Origin: Coniella vitis
Taxonomy: Eukaryota; Ascomycota; Sordariomycetes; Diaporthales; Schizoparmaceae
Assembly: GCA_011317545.1 (NCBI GenBank)
Contig: WUJK01000003.1
Location: 3,162,001 to 3,226,000 of the forward strand
Direction of reading: 5' to 3'
Length of the DNA stretch: 64,000 nt
Part shown: one piece after another, positions 38,121-48,895 of the stretch
Position numbering within the stretch: position 1 is the first letter of the stretch
Layout of the letters: each line of letters starts with the position of its first letter
Translations under genes and position numbers: made by a program
Notes under the pieces: model-generated
The model's input: the letters and a program-made list of their open reading frames with translations, nothing else
Told to the model about the DNA's origin: nothing
Databases searched by the model: none

Positions 38121-38248
38121 TGTTATGACCTGGTCCCTCGTATGCACTATATGTACGGTTGGAAGGAATAATTAGACGAAGAGTCTAATTATTAGCTGAT
38201 CTTTTGGTCTATGTGGTGCAGCGGTACCTTCCAACGCTTATCATTACA
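38121..38248 (+). mobile_element. Short LTR-like element (solo LTR or TRIM-type), intact
   Basis: 128 bp, TGTTATGACC...ATCATTACA, flanked by a 5-bp target duplication ATCAC (38116-38120, 38249-38253). Both termini are the same as the gypsy LTR termini read in the element's orientation (TGTTATGACC and ATCATTACA), but the interior is unrelated. The interior holds an inverted repeat AATAATTAGAC/GTCTAATTATT with a 5-base loop, and an outer GTTGGAAGG/CCTTCCAAC pair. It is too short for coding. Best read as a solo LTR or a tiny non-autonomous LTR element moved by the gypsy integrase. Confidence 0.85.
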
Positions 38249-38797
38249 ATCACGAAATCATCACATATATAGAACAGAGCAGCACTTGAGTTGCTTGTGC
38301 TCGCTGTATGCCAACACTTGAACACTCAATATTCTCAGATGTCACATGCTGCAAGGCCTAGGCTGAAACGATGACGGTGCGAGAACCACATTGTCAATTC
38401 TTTCAATGGTTCAATTCCACTGCGACGAGTAATCGCATCATACCACGCGCCAGCTGTAATCCTGGTGTATATGATCATGTATTTTTGTTGCCCTCACTAT
38501 CGCCGGATGAGTCACATGACTGCGCCTGGCCGCTGGGTGGCACAACAGCCCATATGCAAGCACGAATTGCTTACGCCTCAACCTTTGTGAAAACTACAAG
38601 TTCCCAGCAATGCAATTTGCGACTGTATTGATCACCATTCAAAAAGTGTAGTGTCCAATAAGGCCCCAATGGTCGTTAACAGCCTGTCCCTGGACTCTTT
38701 GTTTTGTGCATCCAAACCCAAACTCCATTCCAGAATTGCCTCGAGATTCAGCACTTGCTCGCTCGGCATTCAACGGCACCTTTTCAACGCAGCTCGG
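38249..38797. other. Intergenic DNA left of the cyclase-like gene
   Basis: No gene is recognised. An open frame at 38371-38631 has no family resemblance. The right part may be the promoter and leader of the gene starting at 38798 (or 38669). Confidence 0.5.
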
Positions 38798-40167
38798 ATG
38801 ATTGAGCTCGACGGCAAAACGGGCGAGGGGGGAGGCCAGCTCGTGCGAATCGCAGTCGCCCTTGCGTCGGTAACATCCAAGCCAGTCAGGATCACTAACA
38901 TACGGGGCAATCGGCCGGGTGTACGTGGAGGAGGTAAGCTCAAGAAGCCAACTTTGGCCCCTGCATTCAGCCAACGGCTTCAAGTTTTTCTAACCGCATA
39001 TTGCACATATCGTGCTGCCAAGGCCTCAAGTCGCAACATGTCACCGCGATTGAATGGCTGGCAACGGCCACCCACGCCAACGTGAAGGGCCTCGACGTCG
39101 GCAGCAAGACCCTGGAGTTCTCGCCGAATCGTGGCGCGGGCGGGTTGGACGAGCGGAAAATCACCATTGCCGCTGCATCGCTGGCTGCCAGCACGCTGCT
39201 CATCTTCCAGGCCGTCTTCCCCTTCTTGCTCTTCGCTGGCAACGCAGAGAGCGAGCCGGTAGAGTTGGCCATCTCTGGTGGGACAAATGTGTCCTTCTCG
39301 CCCAGCTACGAGTACGTGGACCAGGTGATTCTGCCAGCGCTGGAGACGTGGTTCGGCGCCCGGGTCGAGCGGAAACTACAGCAAAGGGGATGGAATACTG
39401 GAAGAGCCTCGAGAGGGTCGGTGTGGTTCAAAATCTACCCGCTTGCTGTCGGTACTACCCTTCAGCTCAAGGACGGCCTTGCAGAGAGTCTAGCCAACAG
39501 AAGCAACGATGCCAATGTCGACTCGATCGATATCACCATCATCACTCCGTCAAATTTGCATGCCCCACTAGAGGCATGTTTGCGAGAAGACTTGGAGACG
39601 CTGTTCCCCGGTGCGCAGCTCAACTTTAGACCATCCGAGGACAGTGGCCACGAGGCCCGAATCTACGTGCTGGCCGTTGCACAATCATCTGGTGAGAGCC
39701 TGCGATGGGGACGAGACTGTCTCTATAGTGGGAAGCGCAAGGGAAAGAAAGTCGAGGTGCTCTGCCGCGAAGTCTCGAGAGCTGTGACCAAAGACCTGGC
39801 CGGTGAGATTCACCACCGTGGAATTGTGGATGTGTTTCTTCAGGACCAACTGGTTGTTTTCCAGGCCCTGGCTGAGGGGCGAACCAGCTTTCCGAGATGT
39901 CCCATGGACGGTGAGCAGAGCGACCCAGGTCAAGAAGGAGAGGACACAATTGATGAGCTCGACCGAGAGTTCCGGGGACTGCATGTGGGGGAACCATGTC
40001 ACAGACTCAAGAAAGATCGGTGTCGAGGGCCTCTGGGCGATGCAGAGTTCGACAGTAGCCATACTCAGACCGCTCGCTGGGTGGCTTGGGAAATGCTCGG
40101 GCCAAGGTTGACGTGGTTCAATCATGGTGTCGTCTGTGAAGGTATAGGGCTCAGATCAGGTAGTTGA
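38798..40167 (+). CDS. RNA 3'-terminal phosphate cyclase-like protein
   Basis: Two exons, 38798-38933 and 39023-40167, are joined across an 89-nt intron (GTAAGC..AAG) and give 426 residues. The N-terminus reads MIELDGKTGEGGGQLVR, with the E-G-G-G-Q signature of the RTC family (residues 10-14). It is followed by RITNIRGNRPGVRGGGLKSQH, typical of the first alpha/beta repeat. Near the end S-H-T-Q-T-A-R-W-V carries His392, placed like the histidine that is adenylylated in RtcA enzymes. That points to the catalytic RTCA type, which makes 2',3'-cyclic phosphate ends, rather than the ribosome-biogenesis protein Rcl1. It is longer than usual (about 340-370), the excess lying before the His motif. An in-frame ATG at 38669 would add 43 residues rich in Arg and Ser. 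Confidence 0.85.
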
Positions 40168-40310
40168 CAGACCAGACCTGCACTTCCGTCGTATTTCAGG
40201 TCGGCAAGACATGGAAGAAAGTTTCAACAATTGAACCTATGCTTGTTGAGAAGCTCTTACCTTTGATTAGTCCTGACGCTAAGATGTCTTTGAACTATTT
40301 ATGATGTTTT

Positions 40311-40741
40311 TATAGACGAGCCCAGCTGCGGCGTGCGGCTATGGATAAAGCAGCGATCCCGCTGCTATCGCGTATGCACTATAATGCGCTGGTAACCGAC
40401 CCCAGGATCGCAGGCACTACAGCAAAATAGCTGCTAGGAAGCGGGAGAATCGCAGTTTTTTCGCTAGCAAGACGTATTGCAGCTGGGGAAACGCTAGGCG
40501 CAGGGCTTAAGGAGGGTAAAAAGAGGCGGCAAGGAGTAGTACGCACCTAACCAGCCTATTTGATGAAAATTGGCGGTTGAGTGAAGAGAACGGGAAGTAA
40601 ACGCTGCGATAGATAGGTGTAGCTATAGGTTTTTCTCCGGCACTCGATTTCCTATTGGATAAGAAAGGAAGGGGTTCCGGATACTAGATAATTCAGGTAA
40701 AATGGAGTATAATACAATAATAATAATAATAACAATAACAA
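40311..40741 (+). mobile_element. SINE-like retroposon
   Basis: 431 bp flanked by an exact 15-bp direct repeat TATTTATGATGTTTT (40296-40310 and 40742-40756). The 3' end is a simple tail of AAT and AAC units (about 40710-40741). The body is non-coding, with a GCAGCG/CGCTGC hairpin close to its 5' end. A long target duplication plus an A-rich simple tail indicates target-primed reverse transcription by a LINE enzyme. I could not identify clear Pol III A and B boxes, so tRNA origin is not shown. Confidence 0.75.
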
Positions 40742-41267
40742 TATTTATGATGTTTTGCGATTAGTGCTGCTGGTTGTATGGCAGGCTAATTCTCCAGGTT
40801 GGAGCGCGAAAACAAATGGCGTTGAGTATTTGTTTGATTTCGATGCCACCAAAATGATTATTCTTGCTGAAGGATCACGACAACGGACTAATTTATCAAT
40901 AGTCAGTGCTACAACGGAAGGTAAAGTACCATGGACTACCAGAAAGCGTGAAAGTAAACATCGCAAGACTTGAACACCATCGTGGCACAGCGCACCTCGA
41001 TGCCATCACCATGACTGAGAAAGTGCCTAGCCAAGAACATAGGTATGTTTTAGTTGGGCATTTTGTGAGCCCCAGAGTCTGGTTCACCCAAGTCAAAGGC
41101 TGGTTGTCACTGCTAAGCCCATCCCAACAAGCTGGACTGTGAGCCCGTCTGTGAAAGTTCGTTTGTGTTCCTGAGTCTCAAAGGTGAGGCTGATGTGAGC
41201 CAACTTGTCCAATATTGACCCGCCCGATAGCGAACCCTGTGAATGCTCAGGTGAGGGACGCTGCAAG

Positions 41268-41277
41268 TATAAAAAGG
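41268..41277 (+). promoter_or_regulatory. TATA box of the small secreted protein gene
   Basis: TATAAAAAGG lies 191 bases upstream of the ATG at 41459. It is followed by a C/T- and CAATC-rich stretch typical of a fungal transcription start region. Confidence 0.6.
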
Positions 41278-41458
41278 CCACTACAAATCATCAATAGAAT
41301 GCCAATTAACCCAAGGTCCAGCCCTTCTATCACTGCCCCAATCCCTAATCATCTTACATCAACTTTGAAGCAGTTCACTTAAAGCCAGTTCCTACATCAG
41401 TCGCTCAATCCCACTCCATCATTTCCATCCAGACATATTCTTAACCAACAAAAGAAAG

Positions 41459-41950
41459 ATGAAGACCGACTTTCTCACTACGCTCATCTCCATCCTCAGC
41501 GCCGTCACAACGGCCCAAGGCGCCGTTCTCACCAGCCCGAGCAGCTCGAACGAGCTCCCCGCTCGCCACGCGTCGACGCCACGGAACATCTCGCCCAACC
41601 AGTGCTACCTTATCCAGGACAACGCACAGATTCCGTGCTATTCTGGACCAGGCCAAAACAACTTCCCCGTCATCCGATATATATATGAGCAGTACAACGA
41701 TGGCTTCGGCGTGAGCTGTTATGATGATAGTTATATAGAGAGGTGGTATTATGTCGTGGACTTTGACTGCTTTGTGGACCGTCGTTCGACGAATACTGAT
41801 TGCCAGGGTAAGTTTCCATGCTTTTATTTGTGGCAGGATGAGATTTAGTTTGCTGTTTATGGTGTCGCCAAAGTTTCAATATAAAACGATTCCTTGTTCT
41901 TGTGACTGATTGGTTGTCAATCTCTAGATGAGCTGGAGGAGTGCAGCTGA
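41459..41950 (+). CDS. Small secreted protein with six cysteines
   Basis: Exons 41459-41807 and 41928-41950 (120-nt intron, GTAAGT..CTAG) give 123 residues. Residues 1-21 look like a signal peptide (MKTDFLTTLISILSAVTTAQG: basic start, hydrophobic core, Ala-x-Gly-type end). The mature part is rich in Tyr, Asp and Asn. Splicing supplies the last Cys (C-terminus DCQDELEECS), bringing the total to six, an even number that could pair as disulfides. Without splicing the frame would end 13 residues into the intron with other cysteine spacing. I do not recognise a family. Secretion and size fit a fungal effector-like or small secreted protein, but that is inference. A TATA box stands upstream. Confidence 0.65.
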
Positions 41951-43496
41951 GACACTCGGCTCAGTCATCCTCGAGCTGGGGAGAAGGCTCGAGGCACAGC
42001 TGTGATGGAATTGATGGCAAATTCAGATTGGTGAGGCCTAGAATGAAGACTGTTGGGCACGGTTTCAATGGAATCTAATAGAAGTTATGGTCCCGGGCTA
42101 TCATGTGCCACAGCCAATACCACCGCCTGGTTGGTATTTCCGTTACTTTCTTATGTTCAGATGCTGTTGGGTTGATCGTTCTTTTACCCAACACGCATAC
42201 AGCTCTGTCCAGGATTCTCATCAAATATGTGAGACAAAGGCAGATAATAGGGTAGCATCTATTATATTCATTTCTTGTGGAATTTTGATCTGGTGTTCTA
42301 TCCTGTGAAGACACCCCCCGGTATGCATGTGCCATCTCACCTCGGTACAGACGATCCCTTGGGCCAGGCGGCCGGGAAAACTCAGGATCAGCTTACCGTA
42401 AACTTCAGAGACCAACACATTGTTATACAGGTCTACTGAAGCTGACATTCTGGAGTAGCAATGCCAGGTCTTGCAGCAGCGGTCATCACCGAGCACTGGG
42501 TTCTTGTTTGGGGGTTATTGTAGCTGGTGGTTTTTGGTCCAACAAATAAATCTATTGCGGGCCAAAGGCTTGGAGCCTGAGACGTTGTTTTGACTGCGAG
42601 TAAGCGTGGGAAAAAAGCATGCTCTTCTATAGGCTTCTTCACCGTTTACATGCGCCGTCAAGTTTGGTTGGTCGGCGTTGATGGCTGGCAGATGTTGCCG
42701 CGCGCCGTGGCAGCAGCTAACGCGGGATAATTTTTGACGTAGAGGGGCCTTGGATGTCCCCGGATGTTGAGTCAGATGGAGCTTCTGTATTTCTATAGAT
42801 GGCATGCTCGCTGTCAAGGTAAGTTGTCTAGGAGAGGGCAGACTGAGTTTGTCAGGGTTTCAGCGCCACAACTCAAAGTCAAGATTAGTCCGGCTCAGGC
42901 ACGTTTTGCAAGGTTGAGACCTACGACGCCACAGAGTTCAGGACTACCTCTCACTGTCGACAACCCGTTACAGACGAAACAGCTAACTGCGATCTATACT
43001 AGGCCACGACGCTGCCACGACGCAGCACTGAGATTGTGGCTATAGCGGCCGTCATCTGAGCTCTTTGTCCGACAGTGCAAACTAAGTCATGTGGCTGAAA
43101 GCCAATAGTGGCGGTTAGCACTCCGAATGGGCGCTGGATCATGAGATTGAGCGTGAGAATGAATGATATTCAGCAGACCATGAATGCCGTTTTCAAGCAC
43201 TTGCGAATTGAGTTGTCGTTGAGGAGAAGTGGGGCTTTTGGCTGCCCTTTGCAGCATCCCTTGGGGGATGAATGACTAAGCAGCCAGGTAATATGTCGAT
43301 AAGAGAAAACTTCCCGATAAGCATATCGCCTTTGCCTCCCCGATTCTTCGACCGCTGTGCAACCCCCATCAACCTGTTGATTCTCCACCACCCGCTAGGC
43401 CACCACTGTTTTTGTTGCCATACACATCTACTATACTCAACAAAGAGACGATAGCTGCTTAGATCAAGTCCCTGAGTAGGGCAACACACACCAAAG
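41951..43496. other. Intergenic DNA between the secreted protein gene and NSA2
   Basis: No gene is recognised in about 1.5 kb. Short frames on both strands (for example 42764-43045 plus, 43193-43558 minus) show no motif. The right end is the NSA2 promoter. Confidence 0.5.
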
Positions 43497-44496
43497 ATGG
43501 TCAGTAAAGCCCGCCCGCTCCCTCCCCCGCTGAACCACACGATACAGAGTTTTGACACATGATCAATTTTCCCACCCCTACAGCCTCAGAACGAGTATAT
43601 GGAACGGCACACCAAGCTGCATGGTCGTCGCCTAGATCATGAAGAGCGTGCCCGCAAGCGCGCCGCCCGCGAGGGCCACGAGGCCTCGGAGAAGGCGCAG
43701 AACCTGCGTGGGCTGCGCGCCAAGCTGCACGCGCAGAAGCGCCACAAGGAGAAGATCCAGATGCGCAAGCAGATCAAGGCCCACGAGGAGCGCAATGTCA
43801 AGTCGGCCGCGCCCGACAACGACCCGGCCAACCCTGTGCCCGCCTACCTGCTCGACCGCAACAACCCGACGTCCGCCAAGGCGCTGAGCTCCTCCATCAA
43901 GAACAAGCGTTCCGAGAAGGCTGCCCGCTTCGCCGTCCCCCTGCCCAAGGTGCGCGGTATCTCGGAGGAGGAGATGTTCAAGGTCATCAGCACCGGCAAG
44001 AAGACGCAGAAGAAGGGCTGGAAGCGCATGGTGACGAAGCCCACCTTTGTTGGCCCCGACTTTACGCGGAGACCTGTCAAGTACGAGCGCTTTATTCGGC
44101 CTATGGGTCTGCGTTACAAGAAGGCAAATGGTGAGTTGAGTGTTGTTGGAGGCTGCGGCCAGAGTATTGAACCTGTCCGACTAACGTGGCTACAGTTACC
44201 CACCCCGAACTTGGAGTTACAGTGCAGCTGCCCATTATTTCCGTCAAGAAGAACCCCCAAAACCCTCTGTACACACAACTCGGTGTTCTGAGCAAGGGAA
44301 CAGTTCTCGAAGTCAACGTTTCGGAACTTGGTCTCACGGTAGGTCTTCACAGTCGCCAATTCGTCTCCTCCGTCTTCACAACAATAACTAACATGAATAT
44401 CAGACCACTTCTGGCAAGGTTGTGTGGGGGCGCTACGCCCAGGTCACAAACAACCCAGAAAACGATGGCTGCGTCAACGCCGTTCTCCTTGTTTGA
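43497..44496 (+). CDS. NSA2: Ribosome biogenesis protein NSA2
   Basis: Four coding exons, 43497-43499, 43584-44130, 44196-44338 and 44404-44496, give 261 residues, the same length as yeast Nsa2. The protein starts MPQNEYMERHTKLHGRRLDH, followed by a very basic helical region (RKRAAREGHEASEKAQNLRGLRAK) and ends with a beta-rich S8e-like domain (THPELGVTVQLPIISVKKNP... GCVNAVLLV). NSA2 is a nucleolar factor that joins late pre-60S particles and is needed for 27S pre-rRNA processing. The first coding exon is only the ATG: an 84-nt intron with donor GTCAGT follows immediately. The family's conserved second residue Pro confirms this start. It is convergent with the MFS gene, 230 bp away. Confidence 0.95.
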
Positions 44497-44726
44497 TACC
44501 CTACTGTTTCGCGTCTAGCCAGTTCAGCAAAGAAGAAGAAGAAAAACAAAGACAAGACCAGTGCATCAAAAGGCGTTTTGGGAGTTTGGTTCAGCCCTTT
44601 ACTCTGGGGAGATTATCATTACTGGAAAGAATGGAAATGCTTTTATTGATTACACTTGATTCATGCGACTTTCGACCAGTCCTGATTTCCTTTTTTGGAC
44701 AGCCATCGGGCACGTAATGTGACTTC

Positions 44727-47036
44727 TCAGCTAGTCTTTTCATCCACCATCACTTGAACCGAAGCGGGCGCGGATGTCTCATCATCATCGGATCCGCCCA
44801 ATGTGTTGCTGATCGCGGCAGCTTGCCTCTCCTTCTTTTGACTGAGTATGGTGTTAGCAGATAGATGGGTTGAGGCGGCGCTCTGACGGGTTGAAATGCA
44901 CTTACTCTCTCCTATGCAGCAAAATGGCGGTAATAAAGCCTGTCCACAAGAGGAAGATGAAGACGAAGGCAACAGGCCAGCCGTGCCGCCACCTCGGGGC
45001 GCCGTTTACGCCCGATGTGGGAAACGCAAGAAGCGGTACCCATATTTGGAAGCTGAAAAAAGATTGTCAATACGAAGCCAGGTGTCAAAAGAAGCACGGC
45101 GCCATACCTGTATCCAAAGGTCATCATAGAGCCCTTAGCAGAGAATCACTTTGGTCAGCTTTGCCATACTCGAGCCAAACAAAAACGCCGAGTGTTCACG
45201 AGGCACGTTCAGAGACATACCAAGATGAGAGCTCGTTCCTCCGAGTCATTCTTGACGATGCTATTGACTGTAGAATATAGGATGGGACTCGAGCATCCCG
45301 TGAATCCGAGCAAGTACCAGCAAACAAATCTACCACATCTGTCAGTGTGGATCTTGTTCTGGGTGGGGAAGGGGGGGGGGGTTGGTTCGGCGCAGCAATG
45401 GGCTAGGAGATTGCGAAAACAAATCTGGAGATAACTTACTTGAGAGTCTGGGGAACATTCCAGATAATCATAACCAGCATCGAGAACAGCGTGACAAGAG
45501 TCTGCATCGTGTAAATGGTCCATGCTGGGTAGATGGCAGCCAAGGTCGTCCCCAGCCAGGAAGCTAGGGCGTTGATGGCATAGAGCGCAGTGGGAAGCTC
45601 GTTGATCTGAACGACCGAGAAGCCCTCGGCCTTGAGCCACAAGTTCATGTACGACGCCGGGTACGACGAGATAATCATGCATCTGTGCACACAGCCATTG
45701 TCATTTATGCGTCAGCAGAGGCAGCCAAAAAAAAAAAAAAAGGCAGGACACCGGGAAAAATAGATTCGACCGAGAGATCTTCAGAGGAAGAGAGACACAA
45801 TACCCACATGTAGGAAAGTACAAAGACCCAGATATGCCACCTCTTGAGCGTGCGTTTAAACACATCGAGGTCCAACTTCCCGGGACGGTGGATCTCTGCT
45901 CGCGCCAGCCTCGCTTTGGCCAGATCAATGTCCTCATCGGACAGGTAGAACGGCTGGGGCGAGTCCGGAATGCCAGGGAAGACAAAGAAGCCAACGAGCG
46001 CAACAGGAATGGTGAAGATGCCGTCGATGATGAACAGCCACCGCCAGCCGGCCATGCCGCTGACACCCGAGAGATTCGTATACGCGGCTGCTTGCAAGTA
46101 CCCGCTCACCATGGATCCGAGCGGATTGCAAATGAACCAGGTGCCGGCGCGCTTGAAGAGTTCAGGGCCCGAGTACCACGAGCCGAGGATGAAGTGCGTG
46201 CCTGCAAAGACGGGAGCCTCAAACATGCCAACCACTGGCAGATTGTCAGCTTTTTCGATTGCTGCGATTGAAAACTGTTCGGTGAAAAAGGGTACATGAA
46301 AGGACGTACAAAATCGGAGGGCATAAAATTGATAAATGTTGGTGACCCGACTTTGGGCAAATGTGACGATTCCCCAGAGGATTTCGAGGGTTGGCAACAG
46401 GTAACGGGCCCTGGTTAAAGTGAGTCTTTTTGCTTTTACACACTTCTTGCGATTCAAGGCTTACATTTTGGGCCGTGACATTAACAGGAGACCAGGAACT
46501 TGAAAGACTACATAGGCCGTATAGTAGCAAACATTCAGGTAGTTGAGCTGGTTGCCGTATAGACCAAAGTCTTCCTTGAGGCCGGACGTATAGGCATTGC
46601 TAATGTTGGTTTGGTCTTGCAGCCGTATGTATTAGTCGCAATCTTTCCTTTGCTGGATCTGAAATTCACTCAGTTCCTGGGTCTTGTTCGCATACCGAGG
46701 TACTTTACAAAGACTATTCATCAACGTGTCAGCGATCTTGTGCGGGACCCATGGGTAGTGTCAAGCGAACAGTCGCAGACTCACAGCAAAGACAGGCAAA
46801 GACCAAAATCGATATATCGAGCTTCAACAACAGCCTGGATGGAACTGTGTGGTTAGTACACCAGCCCTTGCGTTGCTTGCTTTTTTCTCTCCTTGGGAAA
46901 CCACTAACTTTCTCTCTGCCGAAGGATACTCTGCAGGATACCAGTTGAAGATCTCCTTGAAAGCTGCCCACGGTGAGAGCTTTGAGAAGTCTTTAGGGCC
47001 TCTTGCGGGGACTTTTTCAGTCTCTGGCCGGGACAT
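44727..47036 (-). CDS. MFS transporter, anion:cation symporter (Dal5/Liz1-like)
   Basis: Eleven exons on the minus strand: 47036-46909, 46834-46785, 46713-46696, 46615-46465, 46410-46310, 46234-45808, 45682-45440, 45329-45221, 45133-45108, 45052-44906 and 44841-44727. They sum to 1515 nt (504 residues) in one frame. The start is a cytosolic tail, MSRPETEKVPARGPKDF. Membrane segment 1 is followed by Y-L-D-Q-T-N-I-S-N-A-Y, and later by GLYGNQLNYLNVCYYTAY and GWRWLFIIDGIFTIPVALVG, hallmark sequences of the Dal5/Fen2/Liz1 subfamily, which import allantoate, pantothenate, nicotinate or related acids with protons. About twelve hydrophobic segments are present. The substrate cannot be told. It is divergent from the dioxygenase gene (1.86 kb between starts). 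Confidence 0.88.
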
Positions 47037-48895
47037 ATTGAAGAGCAATGCGAAGAATACTTGAGATTGGCACAGCGTGGAAGCTGACCAGTCCCCGAAC
47101 GTGGGAGTGGCCAAATAGAACCTCGAGTCTCGTGAAGGACTCAAGTTTTGAGGCTCAGCGACCGGCAGAGAGAATAGGAAGAGTGTATATCAATGGAGGT
47201 TTCACTATTCGAAAATGTAAGAGACTAGGTGTTACAATTGTTATTATTATTTTGCATCGAGCGCCCTTTGTATAATCTTGCACAAGTCTACGTGACGTTG
47301 GAACTCGCCGTCCATCTCTGCTGCAGCTGCACGGCTTCTTGAGCCTGAGCTCCACTAGCCCAGTGCTTTTGATGCCCACGATCTGTAGTTGTTGCAGTTG
47401 AGTTGTCTCCACGACTATCTAGCAACCCACTGATGAGCATTCGCTGGTCCAGCAGTTAGTTTCATAATCGACTTATGAGATTTTATACGCTGTATTGTGA
47501 GAGTTTTGCCGCAGTAATGTGCCGCTAAGAATGGTGTTGAACCAGGAATGGATTGCGTGCTCTGTATTTTGCATGCAAATCGGGCGCGTCACCATTTTCT
47601 ACCTTGTTGGACGACTTGATATAATATTCTTCCAAAGAGGTTGGAGGATCGATTGCAATACTACGAAGACGTTTTTCTCAAGGGAGAATTCCTGAAACAG
47701 GATTTACATATTCTTCCTGATGTCACAAAATAAAAGTAAGTCAATACGCAGTGTTGTTCCTGTCAACCAGCCGGATGAGCTCATGTTTATATCAAACCCG
47801 AAACCACCACCGCATGATGCTTCTCTCCGTGCTGCAATATCAGACCAGTGACCATGTTCCCCGGAGCGTTCGGTTAATACTCGGTACTTGTTTTCCCTTT
47901 CCCCTCTTTTGACTTGATGTTGAGATAAAGGACGCCAAATGGGGTATGTTGCCGACTTCCCAAACAATGGTGTGCTCCCCAAGGCAATTGCGTGATCCAC
48001 GCGCACAGCGCATGGCTATATTTCAGCATATCCGCCGACTTATATCCATATGTATGGCCTTTTTTTGGGGGGGGGGGGTGCCAGACGAGTAGCACTTTCA
48101 CCTGCAGCCTGCAGACTGCAATCTCCGCCAGACAAGTGACGAACGAAGGAAGCTGGTAATTGGACCACTGCATGAATACATCATGTTACACGTCTGACTC
48201 TCAACGGAAAGACTGAATACTCTCATTGCTTGGTGTGTCAGCATCTCCAAAGAGACCGCCAACTCGTCAACGGCCCGGTTCATCTGAAGTGGGCAATTTG
48301 GAGGAAGAATGGCTGATATTGATAATGGCTTTTATTGGCTAGTACTTCGGGGGGATAAAGAAAAGGCCACTAAGAAAGAGTGAGGAATACGAGCACACCA
48401 CGCACGCGCTTTGTAATGGGGGAGCACCGATGAGTCCCCCAAGCTTGCGCCATTCCCCATAAAGCGGGCCAGAAGGGCAAGCCGCATGATTGCGTGCTAC
48501 ACTCTCAGCTCCTCGTCGTCCCGTCAAGCTCGTTCCTAAGTGGTGCAAGGGAACCCTCGGATGTCGCTGTTTGGGCAAGGAGGTGGAGTTTATTGCTGTG
48601 ATGGAGGTGAAAGAAGGAGGGGAAGGAGAAGGCGAAGGCTCGAATTGTAAGCAATGTAGTGCGCGGATAACCATTTGATGAATGAGCCGTGTTTCGTGTG
48701 AGGATATATAGGAGCATAAATAGAACTTGATGCACATGCCGTGGTTTAGATAGACTCCAAGATTGCAGATTGTGGCTATCAATTTCTCCCAACCTCAGAG
48801 TATCAATATTTTCCCTCGTCGTATAGCCTTAGTTTATCATAACTGATACGAAGACGGAGGCCAGGAACGAATATCAAAACAAAAGAAGAGAAACC
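47037..48895. other. Divergent intergenic region, MFS and dioxygenase genes
   Basis: About 1.86 kb between two divergent start codons. It contains a T/G homopolymer patch near 48060-48078. I see no gene. It probably carries both promoters. Confidence 0.55.

Larger units (their letters stand above)
40168..41458. other. Intergenic DNA with a retroposon and a promoter
   Basis: Apart from the SINE-like insertion at 40311-40741 and the TATA box at 41268, I see nothing coding. A 72-codon frame at 40755-40973 is not recognisable. Confidence 0.5.

Noticed and set aside
39054..40125. Long frames in other phases within the cyclase-like gene
   Set aside because: They are shadows of the real coding frame, which shows the RTC family signature.
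40755..41096. Gene fragment right of the SINE-like element
   Set aside because: A 72-codon frame with no recognisable family and no supporting splice structure.
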